From: Chrysopilus asiliformis | Lineage: Eukaryota > Arthropoda > Insecta > Diptera > Rhagionidae | Direction of reading: 5' to 3' | Assembly (NCBI GenBank): GCA_964034945.1 | Contig: OZ035962.1 | Span: 53,314,231-53,378,230 of the forward strand | Length of the DNA: 64,000 nucleotides | Program-made: the position numbers and the translations under genes | Notes under the pieces: model-generated | The model's input: only the letters and a program-made list of their open reading frames with translations | Database searches by the model: none | What the model was told of the DNA's origin: nothing | In this document: piece after piece, positions 20,961 through 31,334 of the stretch | How the letters are laid out: each line of letters starts with the position of its first letter | Numbering within the stretch: position 1 is the stretch's first letter

Positions 20961-21122
20961 CGAAGTAGAGAAAATATTGTATTGTCATCGGACTTATATA
21001 AGTGTACAAAATTTCAAGTGAATCGGATGAGTGGAAGTGAGTCAAAATTTGATTGCAAGATTTGACCCCGACAGACAAACAGACAAACAAGATAGCGAGC
21101 TAAATAAAAGCTTTTAAAATAC

Positions 21123-21720
21123 CTAAAAACCACAAAAAAATGTTCTTTCGAAAGTAATAATTTTTTACTGAACGCACATAGAATAATACAAAATTCTCTT
21201 ATTAGTGGTTTTTTATAAAACCCAAATAAATATTTAAAGGGTTTTGTATCATATCACTTGAAAGAATTTATCCGCATAAAGCAAAAAACTGCGAAAAACT
21301 TAAAAATATATAATGCATTTGAAATTTCCCAAAAATTTGGCTTGGGGTCGTTCGTTTTCTCGAATTTAATGCCTGATTGCTTATCTCGAAAATCGAGGGT
21401 TTCTGACATTTCTCTCTACCGATATTTCTCGAAAGGTCTTGTGCTTTCGAGACGGCAGTTGTGGTTTTAGACGGCAGTTGTGGAAAATGTTCGGAAGAAA
21501 CACTTTACTGAATAAAGTGGAACAATTAAATGCAACTTTTCACTTTAACACCACAAAAATAAATAAACATTATCTGTCAAAAATATTTCCCTTGGGGAAA
21601 TCTCGAAATTGTCATGTTCGAGATACGTAATTCCATTGTCTCTCGAAATCGAAGTTGCCTCTCGAATTCGCTGGTCTCGTTTTTCGAGATCCGCAATGTC
21701 TCCCCTGATATTGTTTCGGC
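21123..21720. other. Unassigned region with TCTCGAAA motifs
   Basis: Several TCTCGAAA-type motifs occur from 21380 to 21690. The right edge TTTCGAGATCCGCAATGTCT may pair with 18505 (see above). No gene is supported. Confidence 0.4.
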
Positions 21721-22184
21721 CAAAAAAATATAAAAAATAGTTACAGGAAATCTTTTATTGACGTTATTCTCTGTTCCTTGTTTTTATTTATTAAAGATGT
21801 GGCTATCACAAAACAAGTCTATGGCAACAAAAAACAAACAAAAATATCGGGATTTTTTACCAAAAAATAATTTTAAAAAAATCATAATTATGTTGTAGTA
21901 TTCAATCGAATATCCTTTTGTATCGCAAACAATACAATCGAATAACCAAATACCGCTTATAGCCAGAGTTCGGTAGAATAAAAATGTAAAGTAGTCAGTC
22001 GATAATAAACCGCAAAAAGAGCCAGACGAGTTGTTTTTATTAAATTCCCTATAGAAATTCAGAAGTGGAATCAGTTAGACCCCAACAAAAGAATTTTTTT
22101 TTCGCCTGCTCGCAATTGGTTTTAGACTAAGTTTAAATAATTAACGTTGGTACGAGCATAAGTGCTAAAATAACATCATACGTG
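21721..22184 (+). other. Probable leader/LTR region of the gypsy element
   Basis: This lies directly upstream of a gypsy gag start. A TGTTGTAGTATTC segment near 21893 is a possible LTR start, but no matching downstream LTR could be identified. Positions 22025-22053 match 38628-38656 at 28 of 29 bases, which is the only link to the 3' side. Confidence 0.4.
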
Positions 22185-22856
22185 ATGAGTGAAATTTCAG
22201 CAGATCTGCAGATACGCCTGCAATCTTTTTTAAATAACGCCGGAGTGAGGGTGTTAAAAAAAAAGTTAAACGAGTTAAATCTGGCGACACATGGACTTAA
22301 ATCGGCATTAAAATTGCGCCTACAGGATGCGTGGAAAAATCTCCCAGTGGACGAACTGGAGTTACACGTGCCGAACAATGTGGCAGAAGAAAGTGATGAC
22401 GATAATAATGACGTCACGCAGGATGAGAGTTCACGGGAAGTAAGTAATGTTGGTTCTAGTCAAAGGGATCTTGATACCGAAATATCGAAATTACACTTCA
22501 AGGACATCGAAGAATCTTTGGTAAAATTTACTGGAGATGATAATCTTCCAATTAAAAAGTGGATCCAGGATTTTGAGGAGACGGCGGAAATGCTTCACTG
22601 GGATCCTCGCACGTGTTTTCTTCATTCTAAAAGATTGCTGGCTGGGACTGCAAAAATGTTTCTACGAACGGTTACTGTTAGATCATGGCCAGAATTGAAA
22701 GCGGCTTTGTTCTGTGAATTTCGGAAATCAGTTACAAAAGCCGATATAGCACGCCGGAATCGAAAAAAAACGACGAGACGAGAACTACCAACAATTTGCC
22801 CTGACAATGCAAGAAATTGCGGCATTATCGGATATCGAAGAAACCGATTTAGTTGA
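22185..22856 (+). pseudogene. Ty3/gypsy gag, N-terminal part, frameshifted
   Basis: Starts at ATG 22185 (MSEISADLQIRLQ). The first half contains a SAP-like stretch (GVRVLKKKLNELNLATHGLK) and an acidic linker. The middle is a retrotransposon gag core (IKKWIQDFEETAEMLHWDP; RTVTVRSWPELKAALFCEF). After an A8 run at 22763-22770 the correct frame moves to the next feature; the last 30 or so residues of this frame are out-of-frame. The shift falls inside the gag core, so it looks like a homopolymer mutation rather than a programmed gag-pol shift. Style resembles mdg3-like elements; clade not proven. Confidence 0.8.
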
Positions 22857-24129
22857 ATATATAATTAACGGCATTTACGACAGTCCCAACAATAAAATGC
22901 TCCTCTGCTCTGCAAATACCATCAAGGAGCTTAAAATCGCATTACGGAAATATGAAAAAGTTAAAAAAAATGTCTTTACGAATTCCGAATTTCGCCCGGC
23001 AGTGCAACGCCCACTTGAAAACAAAAATAACGAAAAAGTTAAGTGTTTTAATTGCAATCAACTAGGGCATATGAGTTCACGGTGCACAAAACCAAGAAGA
23101 CAGCAAACGTCATGTTTTCGGTGTGGAAAATTGGACCATCAAGCCGCAAATTGTCCTTCGAAATCAACCACAACAGCAGAAGCCCAGTTGGATGACGAAT
23201 TGGAACTACATCATGGGGATGAACTAGTGCAGCCGTATCAACAACAACAGTATGTATTCTCCGTACATAATGAGTTCGAATGGAACCTTGACTATAAATT
23301 CTTCAAAGATGATAACCACAGCATCCAGCATTCAATTTCTTTGACAACGCTAATAGATTCTGGCAGCCCAATTAGCTTCATTCAAGAGCGATTTATACCA
23401 AAAAAATTTATTGTCACAACCGACTCAGCGGAGCACCAATTCAGCGGACTCAATGGCAGTAAATTTTGGATCACTGGAAAGGCTTTTTGCAGTATTTGTT
23501 TTCAAAATAATTTTATACAATTATCTATATTTGTTGTGAAAAATTCCTCAATGAAAAATTATATAATTTTAGGTAGAGATTTTTTGAAAGCTGCTAATTT
23601 AAAGTTAATAAATTATAATGATAAGGAGAAGAACCATTGCGATCATGCCGCTGAAATCGAGCTGGAATCAGAAAAAAAAATCGAAGGTAATGCCAATGAT
23701 TCCATTTTTAACATAAATATCCTTGACAATAAACCTAGCTTAAATTTAAACATAAATGAAAACCTTAGCTTTGCTAATAAATTCCAAATTGAACAATTAG
23801 TAGGCCAAGCTCGCGAAATAAAAGAAAAATTCTTATGTCCAAAAAAGAAAGATTTAGTCCAAATGAAGATAAATCTGATTAAAGATTGTCTTTTCTTTTG
23901 CTCACCACAACGCTTACCATATTCCGACAAAATCGAATTACAAAAGATCATTGATGATTTGCTAAAAAGAAAGATCATCAGGGAAAGCCATTCACCATAT
24001 GCGTCACCTATAGTTCTCGTGAAAAAGAAAAATGGCGAGTTGCTACTTTGCGTGGACTATCGAGCCTTTAATAAAATCACATTTAAAGATAATTTCCCTC
24101 TTCCGTTGATAGAAGATCTTGTTATCTGA
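22771..24129 (+). pseudogene. Ty3/gypsy gag end, protease and start of RT
   Basis: Continues the gag core in the shifted frame (TMQEIAALSDIEETDLVEYI), then two CCHC zinc knuckles (CFNCNQLGHMSSRC; CFRCGKLDHQAANC). An aspartic protease with LIDSGSPISFI and a GRDFL block follows. RT begins with LPYSDKIELQKIIDDLLKRK, the SPYASPIVLVKKKNGELLLC block and DYRAFNKIT, up to PLPLIEDL. It is cut there by the 13.55-kb insertion; the few following codons and TGA belong to the insertion. RT resumes at about 37676 on the far side. Confidence 0.9.
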
Positions 24130-24542
24130 GCGTCCTGTTGTAAACGGTGAGTGCTTTGTTGATATCCAAGCATTTTCCCAATTTCAACGGTGGACGAACA
24201 ACAAACTCTGGGGCATGCTTAACACGGAAAAATCATCGTGTGTGCCCCAAAGTCCGCTCCATTAACCCCTCAGCTGGCATGCTTGTCGTTCCAGGCTATT
24301 CGCTCGTCGGGTGGGTGGTTCTTGCCTCGGGATGTAATGGAAAATAAAATTTTACCATGCCTTGAGTCACAAAAAAAAGAAAAGCAAAAAGAAAATTCGA
24401 AAAGAAAGACCAAAATCTGGACACGCATGCTCCGGAGAACATAATTGAATCCGAAACGTCGAGCCATTTCTTCAGCCGAATCCTCCGTCATCCCCCATCG
24501 TCGGGACACTTAATTGATTCTCTCCCCTAATTGAACTGAACC
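24130..24542. other. Unassigned left part of the nested insertion
   Basis: Open frames exist on both strands but none shows a recognisable domain. Confidence 0.4.
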
Positions 24543-26061
24543 AAAAACAATGTATAACCGAGACGATTCAAATCGAACAACTCATTTTAGAAAAAGCATG
24601 AATTTCTCAATCAAAAACTCGATACCCCATCGCCACGTGTTCAGCTAAGGCACAAACCAGAAAATAGTCGCTTTATGAGAAAGCTTAAGTGTAATTATCC
24701 CTTGTTGCCAAATATTTTTTCTATTCATTCGTTGTTAATTGCATGTTCCTCAGCAGTCGATACTTCTTTCTCTAGCAGGTGAACTCCACCTCAACTCATA
24801 CTCACGTTTACAGTCATGTTCGATTTCTTAACTTTTTATACCTGTATGGTGAAACCAAAGGGTATATTAACTTTGCCTTACCGTTTGTAACGCCAAGATC
24901 CCGTCATCACACACAAAAATGAATTACACCAGTGTGTTTAGAATGATAAAAAAAATTGAATTTTCCATGTCCGTCCGTCTGTCCGTCCGTCCGTCCGTCT
25001 GTCTGTCTGTCTGTGGCGCGGATTGCGGGCGCATGGATTGAGCTAGAGACTTGAAATGTTGCGCAGATCCGTTTTTCGTAAAATGCGAGGCTAAGTTCGT
25101 TAATGGGCAAAAATGACCATTAGGGTGGGTACCCCCCATAGGAACGAAAACGTTTTTCGCGAATATCTCAAAAACTGTGCATCCTATCAAAAAAGTCCAA
25201 GAACAAAAGTTATTTAGAATATGATTCTACATAAAACTTCCATACATCGAAATCCGATTGGAACAAGTTTTAAAAAAATCTTATTGGAAAATTTGAATTC
25301 AAATGAAATTTTGATACGCCGGCCGTTCAATTAAATCACCATACGGGTTTTCAATAATTGCCAGATTGGCAATTATAGCTTTTGTTATGTTTTCATTTGG
25401 ATGTTGTTAGGGACTTAAAAAAAAGATACCCGTATTTTTTTATTTGGAGGAATAACGTCCGGAAGGCGGAGGGGAGGGGGTCAAAGTCGGCGAAAACTGG
25501 AAATCACAAAAACTTTAAAAATTTGTAACTTCTGAACGGCTTCACCGATTGAGATGATATTGAACATTTTGGAAAGGTAATTAAATTACCTTGTCACACA
25601 AAAATACTTTTTAACTCCCTCCCCCTCACTTTCATATTGTAAAATTCAATTTAGTGACAAAATTTAAAATATCTCGAGAAAGGCATTTTTTTTCTTTTGA
25701 TTTTTTTTCTGTAAATACCTACTATTATACCACACAAATTCGCTAAATAAAATTTGGGGGTAAATGCGTTGTTGATTTTAAAAAAATTTCAAAAAAATTG
25801 AATACATGAAAATTTTTATATATTTGACTGATTTTCGATTGGTTTTTATGTTTTATGTATATAATATTAATGCAAAAATTTTAGGAGATTGAAATTAATT
25901 ATAAATTCATTTAAAAGAAAAAGTTATAAATATATCACCATTAAAATTTATTTTTATTTTGAGAAAGTTTCCGTCTTGAATAAATCCGTGAAAATTTTGA
26001 GTTCCTGGAAGTGTTTTGAAACTTCCAAACCTTCTTTGAAGTTGTTGTTTTACCTCATATT
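24543..26061 (+). repeat. Left arm of inverted repeat 2
   Basis: Reverse complement of 28152-29182, apart from an INE-like insertion at 24836-25389 and a poorly matching island at about 24660-24780. The outer edge is AAAAACAATGTATAACCGAG and the inner edge is GAAGTTGTTGTTTTACCT. No genes are recognised. Confidence 0.88.
24836..25389 (+). mobile_element. INE-1/helentron-like element, full length
   Basis: Complete family copy of about 554 bp, from TTATACCTGTATGGTG to CTTTTGTTATG. The opposite palindrome arm (28811-28825) shows the uninterrupted site as a run of six T on the complementary strand. The element therefore inserted between T residues without a target duplication, as known for helentrons. 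Confidence 0.92.
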
Positions 26062-26284
26062 ATCTCTGTGTTACAAATTAAAAAGCTGTTTGTATATTTA
26101 GGCTTTTTGCCCAAGCTCACAAATCTTGAGCTTTTGTTATAGTTTGGCCGTACTCATTTGTTAAACTGGCTCTCGTGGCCATTCTTTTCACTGTTTCACC
26201 GATGCCGTCGCACGGATCTTTTCCGTGTGCTATTGTATGAAAATGCCATTCGCAATCTATATTGAAATCTTCCTTATGATGTAG
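26062..26284. other. Spacer of inverted repeat 2, left part
   Basis: No recognised content. It ends with ATGATGTAG, which is duplicated on the far side of the next MITE. Confidence 0.5.
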
Positions 26285-26564
26285 CACGGCATACAGAAAG
26301 ACAAGGTATGCTGTAAACTCAAATCTGACATTTCGTTGCTACGTCACTTGTGCCGATTAGTTCGTCAAGTGCAGAAGGAATTTTGTTTTGTGGATGGTTA
26401 TTTACATTTTTGTGCGATCTAAATAAGATATTTGTAAATTAGTGGACTGATTGCATTAAATAGTGATCAATAAACATAAAAATTAATTAAAAAAAGTCGG
26501 CACAAATGACGTCACACCTGACTATCAAAAGTTTACAGCATACCTTGTCTGTCTGTATGCCGTG
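26285..26564. mobile_element. 280-bp MITE with 9-bp target duplication
   Basis: About 35-bp terminal inverted repeats with one mismatch in the first 34: CACGGCATACAGA(A/C)AGACA, then AGGTATGCTGTAAAC. The duplication is ATGATGTAG at 26276-26284 and 26565-26573; if the outermost A is chance, it is an 8-bp hAT-type duplication. No coding capacity. Confidence 0.9.
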
Positions 26565-26575
26565 ATGATGTAGAA

Positions 26576-27342
26576 CAAGCCTCGGCACTGCTTGGCTCGT
26601 CTGGCTCCTCAATACGATAACATTTTTATTCAAATTTTACGAGATTACATCAATGTATGAACGTTTTTACTCGACTCTCCAACGCAATGACATGTGTTGG
26701 TTGACGACGGCCACTTCGGCAGCCGAAATCAAACGATTGACTAACAATCGATGGAGCAAGCCTACGACAGTCATTCAGTATGATTTCTGCTGTTGATGCG
26801 TACGGGTGTATACATTTGCTCTCCAAAATTATAATTGCTTCCCAAAGAACACTGATATACGAAATTTTTTCAGAAATTTGATTTTTTTAGTTTTCCTTTT
26901 CCATTATGAAGCGCTCATATTCAAATTCAAATACTATGTCGTGGGATTGGGAAAACAAATATTTAATAACCACAAATAATGATAACCGTCAATGTCTAGT
27001 TTGCAGTTACATGTCGAATAAAAAATTCAATCTAAAACGCCATTACAACAGCTGTCATAAGTTCGATTTTGCCCGATGCAATTAAGTAGAAAGAGTAAGA
27101 CAGGTTGACAACTTAAAGAAAGTTTTTTTAGAGAAATTTCCTTTAGGCGGAACAAATGATTCTGAAATTGCATAATGATAAATTGTGTAGTTCACTGTTC
27201 CTAAACGTGTCCATCAAAAGCGAAAGAGCGTAAAAAATGAAAATGATGCGTTTTCTCATTTTGTGTTATAGTAACATATATGAAGAAACATAAATTTTTT
27301 TCGAGTAGTAGTAAATCACTACATACATGGTGCCGAGGCCTG
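26576..27342 (+). mobile_element. 767-bp hAT-type element
   Basis: Ends CAAGCCTCGGCAC (left) and the complement of CAGGCCTCGGCAC (right), with an 8-bp duplication ATGTAGAA at 26568-26575 and 27343-27350. The 8-bp duplication and the zinc-finger start codon region inside fit a hAT element with a large internal deletion. Confidence 0.88.
26906..27085 (+). pseudogene. hAT-like transposase N-terminus with zinc finger
   Basis: A 59-residue frame starting at ATG 26906: WDWENKYLITTNNDN, then CLVC, 12 residues, HYNSCH. This is a BED-like C2H2 finger with the FNLKRHY context seen in hAT-derived proteins. It ends at TAA after FARCN; related codons continue downstream (KKVFLEKFPLGG) in another register. 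The catalytic region is absent, so this is a truncated remnant. Confidence 0.7.
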
Positions 27343-27418
27343 ATGTAGAATGTTTATGATTTTTTTGTTTTTATACTGGGCTGGTGCGCCATCCGAAATG
27401 TAATGTATTTTTGAAATC

Positions 27419-28095
27419 TGTGGTCACAAGTTGTAAGGGCCTAACTCGACTTTAGCCGTTTTCAATGTTTTTACAGAGTCGTGTTCTCCTTCCAAAATGC
27501 TCTTAATTCCACTAACCCGTTAGTTTCTACGACCATTTTTGACCGTTATAGGCTACTACACCAAATGGCTAAAGTCAAAAAATTTTCAAGTTGCATTTGG
27601 AAGAACGGCTAAAGTCAGATCCCATATATTTTTGTATAGACTTAATCCACTCTTATGGGCGCGAAGCTGCATTGATTTGATCGTTTTTGCACGTGGAATA
27701 GTGGCTTAAGTCGAATTAGTTCATTCTTCGGTTTTAATTTTTCCGAAACGAGCAGGCTAAAGTCTGTTTTAGCCTCTTTTTCAAATCGGGGTGTAGGTTT
27801 TTAGGGGCTTAACTTGACTTTAGCCATTGATTGTAGCCATTTCTAAGACATAAAAAAGTTTTGAAAGAGTGGCTAAAGTAAAATAATCCTTAATTTCTCT
27901 GAAAATTTTAAGTTTGAATAAACCAGATTAAACCAATCGTAAAAAGCTTATTTTTCATAACGTTTTGTAGTTATAGGTTTTTGAATTCGGTTTGATACCC
28001 CTTTGCCACCAACAGTTAAAATTTCATAAATATTAAAATGCTTCTCCTGAAAAATGAAGAAATTCGACTTAAGCCCTTATTACTTGTGACCACAG
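27419..28095. mobile_element. 677-bp TIR element, CTGTGGTCACAAG family
   Basis: The outer ends CTGTGGTCACAAG are identical to those of the 250-bp MITE at 7963. The inverted repeats continue imperfectly for about 33 bp (AAGGGC(T/C)TAA...TCGA). AAAT flanks both ends. The interior has recurring GACTTTAGCC and GGCTAAAGTC motifs but no coding frame. Confidence 0.85.
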
Positions 28096-28151
28096 AAATA
28101 ATCGAACAATTTTTACATGTATGTATCATGATAGTGTGTCAGTGAATTTGA

Positions 28152-29182
28152 GAATATAAGGTAAAACAACAACTTCAAAGAAGGTTTGAAAGTGTCAAAA
28201 CACTTCCAGGAACTCAAAATTTTTACGGATTTATTCAAGAAGGAAATTTTCTCAAAGTAAAAAAATTTTCTAATTTATATTTAAAACTTTTTCTTTTAAA
28301 TGCATTTATAATTAATTTCAATATCCTAAAATTTTTGCATTAATATTATGTACATAAAACATAAAAACCAATCGAAAATCAGTCAATATATAAAATTTTC
28401 ATGTATTCAATTTTTTTGAAATTTTTTTAAAAATCAACAATGCATTTACCCCCAAATTTTATTTAGCGAATTTGTGTGGTATAATAGTAGGTATTTACAG
28501 AAAAAAATTCAAAAGAAAAAAAAATGCCTTTCTCGAGATATTTTAAATTTTATCCCTAAATTGAATTTTACAATATGACGGTGAGGGGGAGGGAATCAAA
28601 AAAATATTTTTTGTGACAAGGAAATTTAATTACCTTTCCAAAATGTTCAATATCATCTCAATCGGTGAAGCCGTTCAGAAGTTACAAATTTTTAAAGTTT
28701 TTGTGATTTCCAGTTTTCGCCGACTTTGACCCCCTCCCCTCCGCCTACCGGACGTTATTCCACCAAACAAAAAAATACGGGTAACTTTTTTTTAGGTCCC
28801 TAACAACATCCAAATGAAAAAAGTTAAAAAAACAGAGGTGACTTCCAAGGTCCATACAAGTCGAGTATGAGTTGGTGTGGAATTCACCAGCAGGTTTTAA
28901 AAATGGAAAAAACCATTACTCGAGCATTTTTTCGAAGTTTTTACTTCAAAATGTTTGTCTTTTTTTGTTTTCAGTGGAAATGGACGAATGCTATGGACGA
29001 ATGCATATTAGACAACAGCGCAAACTTTTGTGTCTACTGTGCTTTTAAGTGACGCGAGTATTTTCTGGTTTGTGCCTTAGCTGAACACGTGGCGATGGGG
29101 TATCGAGTTTTTGATTGAGAAATTCATGCTTTTTCTAAAATGAGTTGTTCGATTTGAATCGTCTCGGTTATACATTGTTTTT
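28152..29182 (-). repeat. Right arm of inverted repeat 2
   Basis: Reverse complement of 24543-26061 without the INE-like element. It includes a divergent segment at about 28890-29040 not matched in the left arm. Confidence 0.88.
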
Positions 29183-29528
29183 GACTGAACTTAAAACATT
29201 TCAAGGCCCATCCTTGAAATCAACAAAATTTCCTCCACTGACCTCAAAAAAAAACACGGAAAAAGAAACTGACACCAAATCAAATCAAACGAATGAATTT
29301 CTAGGATTCTTTAATTCCTCAAACAAAAATAAAACTTTATAAATCGTCGGCAAGGATTTCAAAAAAATTTACAAATTTCTCGAAAAAAATATCAATAAAA
29401 AAACAAATAATTATAAATACAAAAAAAAACGAAATTATTTTCGCACCAATCTAAGTGGGAATCAAAGCTTTTCTTGTTGCAACAATATTTTGCATACCCG
29501 TAGGCTATTTAGTATAAGACCAATTCAA
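29183..29528. other. Unassigned spacer between inverted repeat 2 and the P-like dimer
   Basis: A-rich sequence with a K/N-rich open frame and no recognised domain. Confidence 0.45.
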
Positions 29529-29597
29529 GATCCACCATTGATTATATACACATAGATATGGAAAGATTTAAAAAAAATCTTTTCGACTGTTCCCGCA

Positions 29598-29786
29598 GTG
29601 GCGCTAGCATCAAGAGCTTTGTCTAAGCATGCACAAGATCATTTGCAAGAGGCAAAGGGCATTCTCATCAATGCTCACACAAGTAAACAAGTTTTAAGCT
29701 TTGCAAGTGTAGGTCAGCAAACTCGCTTGCGATGGGAGTTGATTGGCCAGGGACGAAGGGAGCGTGATTCATGCCATCTGATTTAA
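29598..29786 (+). other. Conserved-in-both-copies short frame, unknown
   Basis: A 62-residue frame (MALASRALSKHAQDHLQEAK...) near the left end of copy U, also intact in copy U' (36165-36353, minus strand). No domain is recognised. Conservation is explained by the duplication itself and is not evidence of function. Confidence 0.3.
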
Positions 29787-30260
29787 ACCTTTGATGGAAT
29801 AGCTTGTTTTTCAGCTGGATTTTTAAAAAGTATTTGTTGGATTTTTTTAAATTTAGACTTTAGTCATTGTTTAATTGGATTACGATTTTGATTTTGACAT
29901 TTAATTAAGATATTTTAAATCTTTATTAGAATTTTGTAGATTTGCGTTTAAATTTTTGACTCCGGCTACGTTTTTGGGCAACGATTTTTATTTCACGGTA
30001 ATCAAGGCCCAATTAACCATAGGGCTAATTGGGCTACAGCCCAGGGGCGCCAATTAATATTTAATTCACATATTTATAAAAAAAATTTAATTTTATTTTG
30101 CGTAAATATATATTTAAGTTTTGAATTAAAGAATATTTTTAAAAAAAAATTGAATTTTTACAATAAAACTATGTAAGGGTGCAAAATTTTATTTAGCCCA
30201 GGGCGCTCAAACTTGTTAATACGGCTCTGACGGTAATTTGTTTTCTTTAAAACCCAATAT

Positions 30261-30605
30261 GGCATCAGCTGTTCGTTCATATAAAAATTGCTGGAATGTT
30301 AGGAAACCCGGTTCTTTTTTTTATCATTTTTCAAAATACTTGATGTTAGAAAAACCGTTTGGTTGAAACACTGCGGGGATATAAATTTGGACATTTCATT
30401 TGAACAGAAGTTTGAAGAAAATTCAAAATTGTGTTTTTTAGGTTATATTTGCCACTCATTAAAACTAAAAATACAATGCCACAATTGCATAGCACATATG
30501 ATAAATCAAAATCTGGATTTCCTCGAAAAATATAACTTAATAAAACTGAAAGCGTATAAAACAAGCAATTTGTCTGAGTTTGGGTCATTAACAATTCCTT
30601 CCTAA
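30261..30605 (+). pseudogene. P-like (THAP9 type) transposase remnant
   Basis: Two pieces lie close together. At 30261 a frame opens MASAVRSYKNCWNVRKPGSF with a THAP-like look (weak). At 30363-30605 is a segment with CFLGYICHSLKLKIQCHNCI, LIKLKAYKT and GSLTIPS, resembling the C-terminal region of P/THAP9 transposases. The catalytic middle is missing, so this is an internal deletion remnant. The equivalent in copy U' is on the minus strand at 35345-35689. Confidence 0.45.
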
Positions 30606-31137
30606 GTATTTGAAAATCAGCTAAATCTTATATTTGACGAATTTCAAAAAATATTTGAACTCGTAAAATCCAATACCAATATTTTGGACGCTCATATTTT
30701 TCCTCTTACTAACGAAAAAATTACACAATGGCCAGGTTGCAACGATTAGTCATTTGTCGTAAAACGGATAATAATAATAATTTTACTCGGTGTTAAAATA
30801 AAAAGGGTTTATATTTACAAGTGTAAAAACGAAGGATAAATCATTGAGAAAGTCAATCGTCGAAGGTCGAGAAAAGTAAAAGGCTCATAAAAGAATCAAG
30901 TACTCCTGACTGCAATATCTAAATCTAAAACAGATACAAGATTCTGCTTTTGAAAAATATATTTAACCCGCATCCATAGTTTATTTTAACGAACAAATAG
31001 TACGCTGTGTATCAATTTGATACATGTTAGAAAAAGACCAATTAAATGATTTATAAAAACAATTTGGTGTTATATTTTGTCAATTGATAACACCAGACTT
31101 TATTTATTTTCGAACAAAGATATAATAGATAAAAAAA

Positions 31138-31327
31138 TTAGATACATTTGTCACAAATAATATAATGATGTTTGGGACATACGAATTTTTTACATAAGTT
31201 TTGCTTCAAAAAACCCACTTTTGTTTCATTATAATAGTGAATAATTTCTGGTTTTTTTTTTATTTTCATCACGAATAGTTTTCTTAGTATGCAATGTACT
31301 AAGAAGAATATCATTTTTTTTGGTACA
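31138..31327 (-). pseudogene. piggyBac transposase C-terminal remnant
   Basis: Minus-strand codons show SYVPKKN and LSTLHT in one register. After a shift, KPEIIHYYNETKVGFLKQ and the cysteine-rich end CKKFVCPKHHYIICDKC follow, as in piggyBac transposases. The catalytic aspartate region is absent. Confidence 0.75.
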
Positions 31328-31334
31328 TATGATA

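Larger units (their letters stand above)
18725..21122 (+). mobile_element. Hairpin-satellite composite element, copy 1
   Basis: Order: A-rich start with AAAAAGCTTTTATTAAAAAA, the left hairpin arm, a short loop, part of the right hairpin arm, then the entire right arm of inverted repeat 1 (18892-20236). The rest of the hairpin edge follows (GTGCATTTTTTTAATAAAAG), then subfamily A tandem units, then a fixed tail (GGACGAAGTAGAGAAAATAT ... GAGCTAAATAAAAGCTTTTA). Copies at 39686 and 55190 lack the palindrome arm and show the uninterrupted hairpin. The two ends are imperfect inverted repeats around AAAAGCTTTTA. No coding capacity. Confidence 0.8.
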
